A stretch of 45,333 nt of DNA from Candidatus Heimdallarchaeota archaeon (GTDB lineage Archaea > Asgardarchaeota > Heimdallarchaeia > Heimdallarchaeales > Heimdallarchaeaceae): the NCBI GenBank assembly GCA_018238545.1, contig JABCTC010000028.1:1-45333 (forward strand). The letters are read 5' to 3'. Positions 1 through 10,042 of this stretch are shown here, one piece after another; position 1 is the stretch's first letter, and every line of letters starts with the position of its first letter. Below the pieces are notes generated by a model that did no database searches, was not told where the DNA came from, and saw only the letters and a program-made list of their open reading frames with translations. The translations under genes and the position numbers were made by a program.

Positions 1-2012
1 TATCTATTGAACCAATCAATTATTTTTTCTAATCTGTCTTGCACATGTTTGGGTTTTCCTGATCTGCTCAACTCGTGTCCTTCTTCAGGGTAACGTATTA
101 GTTCTGCTTCAATTCCTAGTTTTAGAAGAGAGGCAAAATACTCTTCTCCCTGAGATATTGGAACTCTAAAATCATTTTCAGAATGAATAATTCTAGTAGG
201 TGTCTGAACTTTATCGATGTAAGCTATCGGGGATAATTTCCACATCATATCTAGGTCTTCCCATGGAAATGCACCAGACTCGTCTTTGGTAAATTGTGTG
301 ATATCTGTTGTGCTCCAAAAACTAACAAGGTTGTAAACCCCTCTTTGCGGAGCAGCTGCTTTGAATCGCTTATCATTGCCAATTATCCAAGCTGTCATAT
401 ATCCTCCATACGAACCGCCTGTAATAAACAGATTATTTTCATCAACATATCCTTTTGCAACAGCTTGATCCAACCCCATAAGGATGTCATTTGCAGGTTT
501 TGTTCCCCAATTAGCGATAATATAGCGGAAGTCATAACCCCTACCACTAGAACCTTGTGGATTACAGTAGAATATCACGTATCCTTGAGCAGCAAAATAC
601 TGAAACTCAAACCACATCGATCTTTCATGTGGTGACCAGGTAGCATGTGGCCCTCCATGAATTTCAAGAATCAAAGGATGTTTTTTATTAGCATCAAAAT
701 TAGGAGATTTAATTATCCATCCTTGAATTTCTTGTTGACTATCACCAGTGTATCTTGTTTCTTCAGCAATTGCAATAGTTCGTTCTTTTAACCAATCCTT
801 ATTTGATTCCCAGAGAGTTTTAGTTACTTTGTAAACGTAATCATAAGCAATTAACTTGGAAGGTTCTTTGACATTTGAGATGTTAAGAAGAATTAGTCCC
901 TGTTCTGCATCAACATCATAAGAAAGTATAAGATAATCTCCAAATACCACTTTTTCTAATGTTTCTCTTTCAATGCTATAACGGTAGAGAATATTTCTTT
1001 CCCAATCATCTACAACGAAATACAAATAATCTGTTTTCGAATCAAATAAAGCTGAAAAAGCATGGTTATCTACTGATTCTGTCACTATTTTTTCTAACCC
1101 AGATTCTGTATTTAATAGTTTAATTTCAGCATTCTGAGTTGATGCTTCATCTGTGGTTAATATTGTATCATATGCAAGCCACAACCCATTTGGTGAGATT
1201 GTTAAATTTGTTCCAAAACCAAGATCAGATTTCAGTTCTTTGATTTCCTTTGTTTCGATAGATATTTCTTCTATAATAAATTCATATAAATCATTTAACG
1301 GTCCATCTTCTTTTTGTTTCGCAGAATATAATTTCGTTCCATCCTTGCTTAGGACTGCTGAGATATAGTTAAATTCACCTTTAGTAATTCTGTTAGATTC
1401 TCTAGTTTCTAAATCTAAAATGTAAAAATGGCTAATTTTATCATCCATAAAAGATGTACCTTGTCGATAAACTATTTTCTGGATTACTCGAGGGTCAACT
1501 TTTTCCTTTTCAGCTTCTTCTTGTTTCAGTTTTTTGACTTTCTGATCAACTTCAGATAATTCTTGAGGTTTATCTTTTTCTTCCAAAGCTTGATCTTCAT
1601 CACTTTGCTCTTCAAGATTAACCCTGCTTGAAAAAATTACTTTTTTTCCATCTAAAGACCAATTAAATGAATGTACTCCGTTAGGCATCGAGGTGTACTT
1701 GATGGATTCCCCACCAATTATAGGCATTATATGTAATTGTGGTTTTTCCTTTTCACCTCCTCTTTGACTAAGGAAAGCTATGGATTCTTTGTTCGGAGAA
1801 AGTTTCATAGACTGATCTTGCGATGAACCACTTGTAAACTGCTTAGGTTCGGTATCTTCATCGCCTTGTAGAAAAATAGCTGAATTATACTTATTTTCTT
1901 TTTTATTGAGTTTTTGTTCTTCAAATAGGTATCTTTTTCCTGGAAGGATTTGAACTTTCTTTATATCTTTAAGCAAGTACAAATCTTCTATTGAAATGTC
2001 TTTTAATTTCAT
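1..2012 (-). CDS. S9 family prolyl oligopeptidase / acylaminoacyl-peptidase (3' end at window edge)
   Basis: Serine peptidase of the prolyl oligopeptidase clan, expected to cleave short peptides in the cytoplasm. Starting at the ATG at 2012, about 670 codons can be read before the window edge. The last visible codon begins TA, so the stop may lie one base outside. The N-terminal two-thirds has the WD/beta-propeller-type repeats of the family, with a Glu/Lys-rich insert near residues 130-170 that is common in acylaminoacyl-peptidases. The C-terminal alpha/beta-hydrolase domain shows GGSYGGYM with Ser534, Asp614 in SENDFRVP and His646 in EEGHELSRSGKP, the expected catalytic triad. No signal peptide is visible. 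It is divergent from the MMPL exporter across a 151-bp gap. A second S9 peptidase lies at 34121-35938. The family call is firm; the exact peptide preference is not readable. Confidence 0.93.
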   Translation of the reverse strand, partial: MKLKDISIEDLYLLKDIKKVQILPGKRYLFEEQKLNKKENKYNSAIFLQGDEDTEPKQFTSGSSQDQSMKLSPNKESIAFLSQRGGEKEKPQLHIMPIIGGESIKYTSMPNGVHSFNWSLDGKKVIFSSRVNLEEQSDEDQALEEKDKPQELSEVDQKVKKLKQEEAEKEKVDPRVIQKIVYRQGTSFMDDKISHFYILDLETRESNRITKGEFNYISAVLSKDGTKLYSAKQKEDGPLNDLYEFIIEEISIETKEIKELKSDLGFGTNLTISPNGLWLAYDTILTTDEASTQNAEIKLLNTESGLEKIVTESVDNHAFSALFDSKTDYLYFVVDDWERNILYRYSIERETLEKVVFGDYLILSYDVDAEQGLILLNISNVKEPSKLIAYDYVYKVTKTLWESNKDWLKERTIAIAEETRYTGDSQQEIQGWIIKSPNFDANKKHPLILEIHGGPHATWSPHERSMWFEFQYFAAQGYVIFYCNPQGSSGRGYDFRYIIANWGTKPANDILMGLDQAVAKGYVDENNLFITGGSYGGYMTAWIIGNDKRFKAAAPQRGVYNLVSFWSTTDITQFTKDESGAFPWEDLDMMWKLSPIAYIDKVQTPTRIIHSENDFRVPISQGEEYFASLLKLGIEAELIRYPEEGHELSRSGKPKHVQDRLEKIIDWFNR

Positions 2013-2163
2013 CTATATCATCACAAATATTATTGTTGAAAGATATCTGTTCTCTATTAATATCTTTTGCAAAAACTAGATAGTAACTAGAATTTACTTG
2101 TTGATTCAGATTCTTTCGTGAAAATTTAAATAGTGAGTTTTCCTTTTTCATTAACAGTGACTT

Positions 2164-4539
2164 ATGACCTTCATAGATAAATATCATAAATTTCTCGAGA
2201 AATATAAAATTGTAATAATAGTCATCTGGTGTGTTATTTTAGGGATCAGTGTTTGGTTAGGTCCAAAGTTTCTAGGCGCAACATCTTCAAGTTTTGAACC
2301 TCCAAATGGTTCTCCCAGTCAATTAGCTGAAGAGGTCCTAGAGGCTGAATTTCCCGAATTTGCCAATGAAACAAGTTTAGTTATACTAATCAGAATGAAA
2401 GACGAAAATATATCTGTAATTAATACTGAAGTTGAAGCTTTCTGTCAAAATGTTACGGATATCACAAACGAGTATTCTGATCAAACGATCATAATTTCCG
2501 TTTTAAATTACTACATTTTGAATGATCTAGGTTTCATTACAGCTGCAGGAAGCTTTGTAGCAGATTCAGGAAAATCCATGTTATTTGTTATAGATTTAAA
2601 GGATGAAGAAGACAACAACACAGTTAATGATTTTATATATTATCTAAGGGACAACATTGCTTCTATGGTAAATGAAGACAGTGAATTTGATGCGTTCTTG
2701 ACAGGGTTTAGGGTAATGTATATAGATATGAATGAAGTCACCAAAGAAGATTTAGCATTGATGGATATGATTGTAATTCCGATTGCAATGCTTGTTTTGG
2801 CTTTTGTTCTTAGAAGTTTGAAATTAATGATTTTACCAATTCTCTCAATGGGAATAAGTATACTAGCATCTTTCTTGATAATGTATCCTATTGCTTTGAC
2901 AACGAATATTTTCTCTTTTGTTCCTTCTATCATGATGAGTCTTGTCATTGCTTTATCGATTGATTATTCGCTTTTCCTGCTTACAAGGTATAGAGAAGAA
3001 ATCCTAAAGCACAATGACAATTCAGAAGCAACAAAACAGATGAGTCAACACGCAGGTCACACAATAATGTTGAGTGGGTTAACATTAGCGATAACTTTTC
3101 TTGGGTTGATATTTTTCCCACTAGAACTTCTTTCAACAATAGGTCTTGGAGCTGCAATTTGTATTGCTACTACTCTTATTGTTAACCTCACACTCACTCC
3201 TGCATTACTTCTAACCTTTGGAAAATTCTTTAGTAAGTTGAAATGGTACAGAAAGAGTAAAGGAATAAAAGAAGGAGAATTTGAAGATTATAAGAAACTG
3301 GATTTGGCTAATCAAGCTAGAAGTATCTGGTATAAAATAAGCAAATTTTCTACTAAATACGCACTAGTCGTTATTTTAGTCATAGTAGTCATAACAATCC
3401 CCATTTCAATCCAGGTTTTCAAGTTTCAAAGGTCGATTGATTTCAATCAGATTCTTCCTAGAGGGGTTGATTCGCGTGAAGCTTACATTGCAATGCAAGA
3501 AGATTTTGCTCCAGGACAAGTCATGCCTTTCTATATCATCATTCAAACAAATGAAACAAATGGTTTGAATACACCATCTTTCTTCTATACCGCAAAAGAT
3601 CTAATTCACGATTTAGCTAATGAAACGGCTGTGTATAATGAGAGTTTCATATCAATTGTTAGAATCGATGAAAACGAACTACCGTTCTTTAGTAGTATGC
3701 AAGACTTGTTAGATCCTTTAAATACTGGAGAATTCGCGGTTATTTATCGAACAATCTATAATAAATATACAAATGAGGAAAACTCAACCACCTTAATGGA
3801 AGTACAGACACCTTTTGATCCATGGGGAGATGATGCAGAAAGTTGGATAAAACAAACTAGAGTGATATTAGAGCGATACGAGGAACAAACTGGTTATAAG
3901 TTATATCTAGCAGGAGGATCAACGGTAATGGTTGATGCAATAGATAAGGTTTATGAGTTATTCCCATTAATGATTTCAATTACATTAATTGTTGTCTATA
4001 TTCTGATTGGGATAATGTTCAAATCAGTTTTCATACCTTTGAGATTGATATTTACTATAGGAATTACCTTATCTTTCATATACGGATTAGGAGTGTTAGT
4101 TTTCGAAACCTCATTTTTGAATAATGTATTTTCTCCATTAATGGATGTACATGCGTTTTATTGGTTAGTACCAATAATGGCTTTTTCTATTCTGATAGGA
4201 CTTGGGCTTGATTATGACATATTCTTACTATCTAGAATATCAGAATACAGAGACAAGGGCTATACAGACAAAGCATCCATTCACAAGGGATTGTACAAAA
4301 CCGGTAACATCATTTCATTTGCTGGAATAATCATGGCTATTGCATTTTCAGGTCTGCTCCTATCAAAAGAGATGGTTCTTAACCAATTTGGATTTATGCT
4401 TTGTATTGCAGTTTTAGTTGACACTTTTATTGTGAGAACTATCCTTGTACCCGCCATAATGTCAGTTGCTGAAAAGTGGAATTGGTGGCCATCTAAGAAA
4501 CCTGAACCTACTAAAGATGAAAACCATGTGGAGGAATGA
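2164..4539 (+). CDS. MMPL/RND family transporter
   Basis: Twelve-helix exporter of the RND superfamily, MMPL branch, which moves lipids or other hydrophobic compounds using the proton gradient. The 791 residues show the expected duplicated plan: TM1 (about 15-33), an extracytoplasmic domain (35-200), TM2-6 (200-350), a basic cytoplasmic linker, TM7 (about 395-415), a second extracytoplasmic domain (415-600) and TM8-12 (600-770). The hallmark TM4 and TM10 motifs are present twice: SIDYSLFLLTRYREE and GLDYDIFLLSRISEYRDKG. The C-terminus is short and charged. The start is an ATG; a TTTAAATA box lies about 35 bp upstream at 2125-2132. An alpha/beta hydrolase follows on the same strand after 65 bp. 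The substrate cannot be read; an archaeal lipid or isoprenoid is one guess. Confidence 0.9.
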   Translation: MTFIDKYHKFLEKYKIVIIVIWCVILGISVWLGPKFLGATSSSFEPPNGSPSQLAEEVLEAEFPEFANETSLVILIRMKDENISVINTEVEAFCQNVTDITNEYSDQTIIISVLNYYILNDLGFITAAGSFVADSGKSMLFVIDLKDEEDNNTVNDFIYYLRDNIASMVNEDSEFDAFLTGFRVMYIDMNEVTKEDLALMDMIVIPIAMLVLAFVLRSLKLMILPILSMGISILASFLIMYPIALTTNIFSFVPSIMMSLVIALSIDYSLFLLTRYREEILKHNDNSEATKQMSQHAGHTIMLSGLTLAITFLGLIFFPLELLSTIGLGAAICIATTLIVNLTLTPALLLTFGKFFSKLKWYRKSKGIKEGEFEDYKKLDLANQARSIWYKISKFSTKYALVVILVIVVITIPISIQVFKFQRSIDFNQILPRGVDSREAYIAMQEDFAPGQVMPFYIIIQTNETNGLNTPSFFYTAKDLIHDLANETAVYNESFISIVRIDENELPFFSSMQDLLDPLNTGEFAVIYRTIYNKYTNEENSTTLMEVQTPFDPWGDDAESWIKQTRVILERYEEQTGYKLYLAGGSTVMVDAIDKVYELFPLMISITLIVVYILIGIMFKSVFIPLRLIFTIGITLSFIYGLGVLVFETSFLNNVFSPLMDVHAFYWLVPIMAFSILIGLGLDYDIFLLSRISEYRDKGYTDKASIHKGLYKTGNIISFAGIIMAIAFSGLLLSKEMVLNQFGFMLCIAVLVDTFIVRTILVPAIMSVAEKWNWWPSKKPEPTKDENHVEE

Positions 4540-4604
4540 TTTGAAAATTAATACAGAGAGAAAGAACTAAGTTTTTTAACAAGTTTAGCTTATTCTAAGT
4601 TTGT

Positions 4605-5501
4605 ATGAATGACATGTTTCTGAAGAATCTTCCTCTTTCTTCAAAGAAGGCAGTTAATTTCTCTAATTTTCCTTGGTTAGAATTAGACTATGTTACGGTA
4701 GAAGAAGGGATAATTCTTCGAGTTTTCAAAATTGAAAGTAAAAAACCTGATTCAAAGATTAATATCGTTACTGTTGCAGGTCTTTGTTCCAATTTTTTAG
4801 GGTGGATTGATATTGATAATGAACTTTCAAATATTGGACACGTTTATCATATAGAAACCAGAGAAAAGAGCTCTGCGAAACATGATAAAAAGAAAGTAAG
4901 TTATTCAATGGAAAGATATGCGACAGACATAAGTAAAGTAGTTGAGCACTACAAACTGAACGAAGAAGGTTTCTATTTATTTGGTGATTCCTTTGGATCA
5001 GAAGTTGCAGTTAAATATCTAAATGGTGGTCATCATCCTCCAAAAGGTTTAATTCTTATCAGCCCTGAAGCCAGTTTTTCATTTTCAGGTTGGATGAAAA
5101 TTCTTTTTAGAATACTCCCTTACTGGTTATATTACCTTTTCAAACCATTTTTAAAATTCGTTTTAAAGCATCTTAGAACTGATATGAAAAATGATCCAGG
5201 GTCATATTACCTAAACAAAAGAAATATTGTAACAAGTAACCCAAAAAGGATGAAGAAGTGTGCAATGAATCTATTTTACTATAAATCAGATGCTGATTAT
5301 AATATTATTCAATCTCCAACATATATCATTGCAGCTTCTACAGATAAAATGCATACTTTTGAAAAGAGCATTGAGGTTGCTAAGAGAATTCCAAATACAA
5401 TGTTTGAGGACGTAATTCATTATCAAGAGACACATAGTAGAGAAACAGCTGAAAAAATCTCTAAATTCATTCTCGAAGTAGAGAAGGAAATTCAATTATA
5501 G
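4605..5501 (+). CDS. alpha/beta hydrolase
   Basis: Soluble alpha/beta-hydrolase-fold enzyme of 298 residues. The nucleophile elbow is GDSFGSE with Ser129, a GxSxG variant. An oxyanion-region stretch TVAGLCSNFLGW lies near residue 60 and a cap rich in aromatic residues lies near 155-185. A late segment, IIAASTDKMHTF, may supply the acid, and His in YQETHSRE near residue 280 is the likely catalytic base. The residue order matches the fold, but the esterase, lipase or peptidase class cannot be told. It follows the MMPL gene on the same strand with a T6 run between them (4572-4577), so it may be a separate unit. It converges on the SLC13 gene with only 22 bp between stops. Confidence 0.8.
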   Translation: MNDMFLKNLPLSSKKAVNFSNFPWLELDYVTVEEGIILRVFKIESKKPDSKINIVTVAGLCSNFLGWIDIDNELSNIGHVYHIETREKSSAKHDKKKVSYSMERYATDISKVVEHYKLNEEGFYLFGDSFGSEVAVKYLNGGHHPPKGLILISPEASFSFSGWMKILFRILPYWLYYLFKPFLKFVLKHLRTDMKNDPGSYYLNKRNIVTSNPKRMKKCAMNLFYYKSDADYNIIQSPTYIIAASTDKMHTFEKSIEVAKRIPNTMFEDVIHYQETHSRETAEKISKFILEVEKEIQL

Positions 5502-5502
5502 T

Positions 5503-5509
5503 AAAAAAA
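5503..5509 (-). terminator. T7 run after the SLC13 gene
   Basis: Seven Ts on the minus strand, 14 bp after the SLC13 stop, in the 22-bp gap between convergent stops. Compatible with an archaeal T-run terminator for the oxidoreductase/SLC13 unit. Confidence 0.35.
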
Positions 5510-5523
5510 TGAAGATAGTGGTA

Positions 5524-7389
5524 TTAGAAATACACCACTCCGAGAGCTTTCCAGAAGAATGGTAGCACAAAGGAAATTAGTAGTAATCCGAAAATGTCAA
5601 CTACCGAACCTATTTTTGCCATTTCTCTAACAGTATATTTGCCAGTGCTATATGCAATCATCGTGGGCGGAGTGCCCTGGGGTAACATGAAGTCCACACT
5701 TGATCCAATAGCTGCAACAACTGCTAGAAGAACAGGATCTATACCGAAAAGTAGACCTAATGGTATAACTAATGGTACAAGTATTGCAGCTGAACCCGTG
5801 TTTGAAGCTATGAAAGTTAGAAGTATACCAAGTATTGCGATCATAGCTATGAATAGGATGTTATGCGAAATATTCAGGTTCTCGAGAGAAAATGCTATCA
5901 TATCTCCAGCTCCTGCTTCCGTTAATACTACACCTAAAACTAAACCTCCACCGAAAATCAATATGGCATTCCAATTGAGATCATTTATATCTCTTCCTTC
6001 TAATATTTTTGAACCACCAAATACTGCAGGAATAAACAACATAAATGCTGCAAAAAGAGCAACAATAGAAGAAGAGAAAGTTGGGAACAGATACTTCTTA
6101 ATCGTACCTTCTAAGAACCATAGAATTAAAGCTAGGAAGAAGGCTACTAGAACATAAATCTGTTTTTTATTTAGATGACCCATATTATCCAATTCTTTCT
6201 TAACAGCTGATTTTGCGTTGGAAATACTTTCTTTTGGCACTTCGGGTTTCATTATGAACCAAAGATATAACCAGATTAAAGGTAACATCAACAAAACTAT
6301 TGGTAAACCAAAAATAAACCATTCAATAAATGTAATATGAACATCAGCATATTGAGCAAGCAAAGCAATAGCTATTGGGTTAGCCGGCGTACCAATTGCT
6401 GATCCAATTCCCCCCAGAGATGCACTATAGGCAATACCTAAAATAAGTGCTTTGCCATATCGATCAATTTTTTCTTCTTCGATCTCCTTATTCACTTTTA
6501 GTTTGTCTGTAACAGCCACTGCTATAGGAATCATCGTTGCAGCTGTAGCAGTATTACTCATGAACATTGAAAAAACAGCTGTAACAACCATCATTAACAG
6601 CATCAAGATTTTGGGGTTGTTAGGACTAATTCTTACAATATTAAGAGAGATCCATTTATCTACTCCAGTCTTGTTCATTGCTTTCGAAATTACAAAACCA
6701 CCAAGAAATAGAAAGATGACAGGTTCAGCGAATGGAGCAAGCAAACCTTTAGCACTTAAACTAAGAAATATCACACCAAAAATTGGTATCATTATGCTTG
6801 TTGCAACCAAAGGAATAGCTTCCATTACCCAAAGAATACCAACAAGAAACAACAAGGTAAGAACTATATTTGTTTTATATGGCAATCTGACAGTAAACAT
6901 CACCCATTCTTGATTTATGTGATCCTCTTTTATAGAAGACGCTGGTAAGGTAAAATCTAATCCTTCAATATTTTCATCTGTTTCTGTACATCTTATATCT
7001 ATACTAAAGTTACCAATAATTGGTGTTTGAGAGACAGTTGTATTTGTTCCATCTGTAATTGAGACGCGAAAAGTGAGCTCTTTATCATATCCTATTTCTA
7101 TTACAGGAGAATATGCTAACCATAATGTGAAATTATCTCCTAAATTGTAAGTTTCTATTATTTCTGGATAAGTTGTACTATTAGTAATTAGAAAAGTGAA
7201 GTTAACTTCAGCTGCATATACATAAGTAACATTACTATCATCAGTATAATCATATCTTGCGTGTAAAGTTGCTTCATGATTGCTAATATCAACTGTTCCA
7301 CGAGCAAAAATCATTGTAAGTGTAATAGCCACAACTATCATAGCAAGTGTTACACCCAGTTTAATGGCTTCTTGTTTTGTTACTTTCAT
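5524..7389 (-). CDS. SLC13/DASS-type anion transporter with extracytoplasmic N-domain
   Basis: Divalent-anion:sodium symporter family protein (dicarboxylates, sulfate or similar) of 621 residues. The membrane part starts near residue 175 and holds both family Ser-Asn-Thr motifs, SNTATAATMIPIA and SNTGSAAILVPL, which form the sodium and substrate sites, plus the late VDFMLPQGTPPTMIAYSTGKY motif. Before this there is one N-terminal helix (about 10-30) and an unusual region of about 140 residues (30-170) rich in Asn-x-Thr/Ser sequons (NVT, NFT, NST, NTT, NFS) and predicted to be beta-rich and outside the cell. Standard SLC13 proteins lack it. The start ATG has an AAGGGT-like site upstream. It lies 13 bp after the oxidoreductase beta gene on the same strand, so they are probably co-transcribed, suggesting a link between organic-acid import and 2-oxoacid oxidation. 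Confidence 0.88.
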   Translation of the reverse strand: MKVTKQEAIKLGVTLAMIVVAITLTMIFARGTVDISNHEATLHARYDYTDDSNVTYVYAAEVNFTFLITNSTTYPEIIETYNLGDNFTLWLAYSPVIEIGYDKELTFRVSITDGTNTTVSQTPIIGNFSIDIRCTETDENIEGLDFTLPASSIKEDHINQEWVMFTVRLPYKTNIVLTLLFLVGILWVMEAIPLVATSIMIPIFGVIFLSLSAKGLLAPFAEPVIFLFLGGFVISKAMNKTGVDKWISLNIVRISPNNPKILMLLMMVVTAVFSMFMSNTATAATMIPIAVAVTDKLKVNKEIEEEKIDRYGKALILGIAYSASLGGIGSAIGTPANPIAIALLAQYADVHITFIEWFIFGLPIVLLMLPLIWLYLWFIMKPEVPKESISNAKSAVKKELDNMGHLNKKQIYVLVAFFLALILWFLEGTIKKYLFPTFSSSIVALFAAFMLFIPAVFGGSKILEGRDINDLNWNAILIFGGGLVLGVVLTEAGAGDMIAFSLENLNISHNILFIAMIAILGILLTFIASNTGSAAILVPLVIPLGLLFGIDPVLLAVVAAIGSSVDFMLPQGTPPTMIAYSTGKYTVREMAKIGSVVDIFGLLLISFVLPFFWKALGVVYF

Positions 7390-7402
7390 TTTTAACCCTT
7401 TT

Positions 7403-8293
7403 TTAATAAAATTCCTCAGTGATAATTTTGATTTGTTCTTCTGTTAGATCAAGAGAAGCTTGAGCAGGGATAATACCTTGATTTAAAGCAAAATCTCTTT
7501 CTTCATAAGTCGTCTTGTTCTCAATTTGATAGAAGATTCCGATAGGTATTTTGTCTTTTATGAAAATTTGACTTCCTAAATCCATAGCTCCAGAGAAGTT
7601 TTCAGTATCGTGCCCAGTATCTTCTACTTTGTAAACCTTCTGTCTGAAATAATTAAATGTTTGATTCTTGTTGAAAGTTATACAAGGGCTAAGCACATCG
7701 ACATAAGCAAAACCTCTATGATCAATAGCTTCTTTGATTATCCATTTTAGATGTTTTAGATCACCAGAAAAACCTCTTGCAACAAAAGTAGCTCCTGCAG
7801 AAAGAGCAACAGATATTGGATTCAGAGGATTTTCAATCGATCCTCTAGGAGTTGTTTTTGTTATTGTTCCAACTGGGGTAGTTGCACTTGCTTGCCCTGT
7901 CGTTAGACCATATACATAGTTGTTTGAAACTATAGTAATAATGTCCACATTTCTCCTACAAGCGTGTAAGAAGTGGTTACCACCTATACCATATATGTCC
8001 CCATCTCCACCATATACTATAACAGTAAGCTTTGGATTAGCTAAACGAATACCAGTTGCTACAGGTATCCCTCTACCATGAAGTGTTTGTAATCCATATA
8101 CTTTCAGAAAGTTTGGCATATGAGAAGAACAGCCAATACCGCTCACTAGCACCACCTCTTCTTGAGGTATCTCCAAATCAATCAGTGCTTGACGAATAGC
8201 TCTCCATTGGGAGAAGTTGCCACAACCTGGACACCATGTTGGACGAAATGAACTTTCGAAATCTTTCAGAGATAAACTATATTCTTCACTCAT
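7403..8293 (-). CDS. korB: 2-oxoacid:ferredoxin oxidoreductase, beta subunit
   Basis: Thiamine-diphosphate subunit of a 2-oxoacid:ferredoxin oxidoreductase, which makes acyl-CoA, CO2 and reduced ferredoxin from a 2-oxoacid and CoA. The 296 residues carry the ThDP-binding motif beginning GDGD at 96-99 (GGDGDIYGIGGNH) and four cysteines placed for the single [4Fe-4S] cluster: Cys21 and Cys24 in WCPGCGN, Cys55 in GIGCSSH and Cys204 in LSPCITFN. This is the size and pattern of the two-subunit archaeal type. Its start ATG overlaps the end of the alpha gene by 8 bp, so translation is likely coupled. No separate ferredoxin-like delta gene adjoins it. The substrate (2-oxoglutarate, pyruvate or broad 2-oxoacids) cannot be decided from sequence alone, so the symbol is by type. 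Confidence 0.92.
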   Translation of the reverse strand: MSEEYSLSLKDFESSFRPTWCPGCGNFSQWRAIRQALIDLEIPQEEVVLVSGIGCSSHMPNFLKVYGLQTLHGRGIPVATGIRLANPKLTVIVYGGDGDIYGIGGNHFLHACRRNVDIITIVSNNYVYGLTTGQASATTPVGTITKTTPRGSIENPLNPISVALSAGATFVARGFSGDLKHLKWIIKEAIDHRGFAYVDVLSPCITFNKNQTFNYFRQKVYKVEDTGHDTENFSGAMDLGSQIFIKDKIPIGIFYQIENKTTYEERDFALNQGIIPAQASLDLTEEQIKIITEEFY

Positions 8294-10034
8294 TTTTCAT
8301 TACCTCTTTAACTTTCATTACAATTTGTGACGTGACTAATGGTTCTCCATCCCATCGTAGTAACTTTTGTTCGATAAAAACACCAGTTTTCATTCGAATA
8401 AAATCTCTTAACTGTCCAGTGAAGTTTTGTTCAATTATCATTGTTCTTTTTGCATTGGTTAATATCTTCTCAACTTCATCAACATGAAAAGGTGTTAGAT
8501 ATTTTAAGTGTAAGTGACTTGCTTGAATTCCTTCTTCTTCAAGATGAAGAATAGCTTCTTTCACTATATTGATTGTTGATCCCCAGGAAACAAGAGTAAT
8601 TTCAGCATCTTTAGGTCCAACAAGTTTGGGAGGGTCTAATTCCTTAACAAGACAATCCAATTTTCTCATTCTTTTCTTTACCATTTCAACTCTAATGGGT
8701 AAAGTATCTGGCAATCCAGCTAATGTCGAAGCGATGGAAGTACCAGTTTCTGTTCTCTCGCTTGAACCAGTAAAGAACATCCCATTTTTTGTTCCCGGGA
8801 TTGTTCTTTTGGAAATACCTGTTTCTGTTATCTCGTATCGACGATAATTTTCATCAGGATTTTCTAGGATATTGAAACGCATATTGTTACGTTCCATATT
8901 CAATTTTCTAACAGTAGCATTCATTTCAGATAAATACAAATCAAGTAAAACAATAACAACCACCTGGTATTTCTCAGCTATTTCCACGGCTTCTACTCCC
9001 ACATTGAATGCATCCTCTACAGTGCTTGGAGCAATTATAACTTTGGGAAATTCGCCTTGACTTGCCCCATACACTTGAAATAAATCAGCTTGTTCAGTTT
9101 TTGTTGCCATTCCTGTAGAAGGTCCAGCTCTTTGTGAGTTTATCACTACTAGTGGTATTTCTTCAATACCTGCCATTCCAACTAGTTCTGTCATTAAGGA
9201 GAAACCTCCACCAGACGTCCCTGTAGCTGCCCTTGCACCACAATATGAAGCACCTATAGCCATCCCTATAGCAGCTATTTCATCTTCAGTCTGTTTAACA
9301 ATCATCCCAAGCTTTGGAAGATGTTTTGTCAAATAATGAACAATGCTAGTTGCAGGGGTCATTGGATAACCTGAGTAGAATTTTAATCCAGCAGAAAGCA
9401 TGCCGAGTGCTATGGCTTCATTTCCAGAAATAATCATTTGCCTTGCTTTGCCATATTTATGTTTCTCCCACATAGGCAACCAACTTTTTTCTTCAGCAAA
9501 TTTTATTCCTTTTTCTAAAGCATCATAGTTTGTAAATATGACTTCTTCGCCCTTTTTACCAAATTGTTCGAGTATAACTTCCTTAATTAATCCAACATCT
9601 AAGCCGAGGAGATGACTGATTGCACCAAAACCAACAATGTTTTTTAAAACTTTCAGTTTTGATATTTTCTTAGTTATTGCAGCTAAAGGAATGCCTAATT
9701 TAACAATATTTTTTGGATAATCAAACTCATCTAGGTCAATAAATTCATCATCATAAATCACCATTGCATTTGGATTTACGAGAGGTTGGTGAAGTTTTGC
9801 AACATGTTTGTTAAGGAGAACTATAATATCTGCATCTTCACCGACTGTGAGAACTTCACTTTGACTAAAACGGATTTGATAGGAATTATATCCACCTCTA
9901 ATAACTGACTGATAACTTCGAAAACCTAACACATTATAATTATGCATTTTGAGAATCTTCCCAAAAAGCAGTCCTAGAGATACTAGACCATCTCCAGCGC
10001 TACCAACAAAACGCACAGCAATATCTTTTTTCAT
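8286..10034 (-). CDS. korA: 2-oxoacid:ferredoxin oxidoreductase, fused gamma-alpha subunit
   Basis: Partner of the beta subunit at 7403-8293. Residues about 1-190 form the gamma domain (opening with VRFVGSAGDGLVSLG) and the rest is the alpha domain with the YPMTPATS motif, a version of the YPITP substrate-site motif of this family. I chose the ATG at 10034 (582 codons): it is where family members start and it has GGAG 8 nt upstream. An in-frame GTG at 10058 would add eight residues, but that stretch contains the GGAG itself. A TTTTATAAA box at 10082-10090 is a plausible promoter. The gene overlaps the beta gene by 8 bp. The gamma-alpha fusion with a separate beta and no delta subunit is the two-subunit (a-b) type common in archaea. 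Confidence 0.92.
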   Translation of the reverse strand: MKKDIAVRFVGSAGDGLVSLGLLFGKILKMHNYNVLGFRSYQSVIRGGYNSYQIRFSQSEVLTVGEDADIIVLLNKHVAKLHQPLVNPNAMVIYDDEFIDLDEFDYPKNIVKLGIPLAAITKKISKLKVLKNIVGFGAISHLLGLDVGLIKEVILEQFGKKGEEVIFTNYDALEKGIKFAEEKSWLPMWEKHKYGKARQMIISGNEAIALGMLSAGLKFYSGYPMTPATSIVHYLTKHLPKLGMIVKQTEDEIAAIGMAIGASYCGARAATGTSGGGFSLMTELVGMAGIEEIPLVVINSQRAGPSTGMATKTEQADLFQVYGASQGEFPKVIIAPSTVEDAFNVGVEAVEIAEKYQVVVIVLLDLYLSEMNATVRKLNMERNNMRFNILENPDENYRRYEITETGISKRTIPGTKNGMFFTGSSERTETGTSIASTLAGLPDTLPIRVEMVKKRMRKLDCLVKELDPPKLVGPKDAEITLVSWGSTINIVKEAILHLEEEGIQASHLHLKYLTPFHVDEVEKILTNAKRTMIIEQNFTGQLRDFIRMKTGVFIEQKLLRWDGEPLVTSQIVMKVKEVMKNE

Positions 10035-10042
10035 GTAAACAA

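Noticed and set aside
1969..2187. 72-codon minus-strand frame over the divergent gap at 2013-2163
   Set aside because: It overlaps the starts of both the S9 peptidase and the MMPL gene and has no family features.
5594..6157. Open frame of 187 codons on the plus strand
   Set aside because: It lies fully antisense to the SLC13 gene, has no ribosome site, and its residues mirror the hydrophobic pattern of the real gene.
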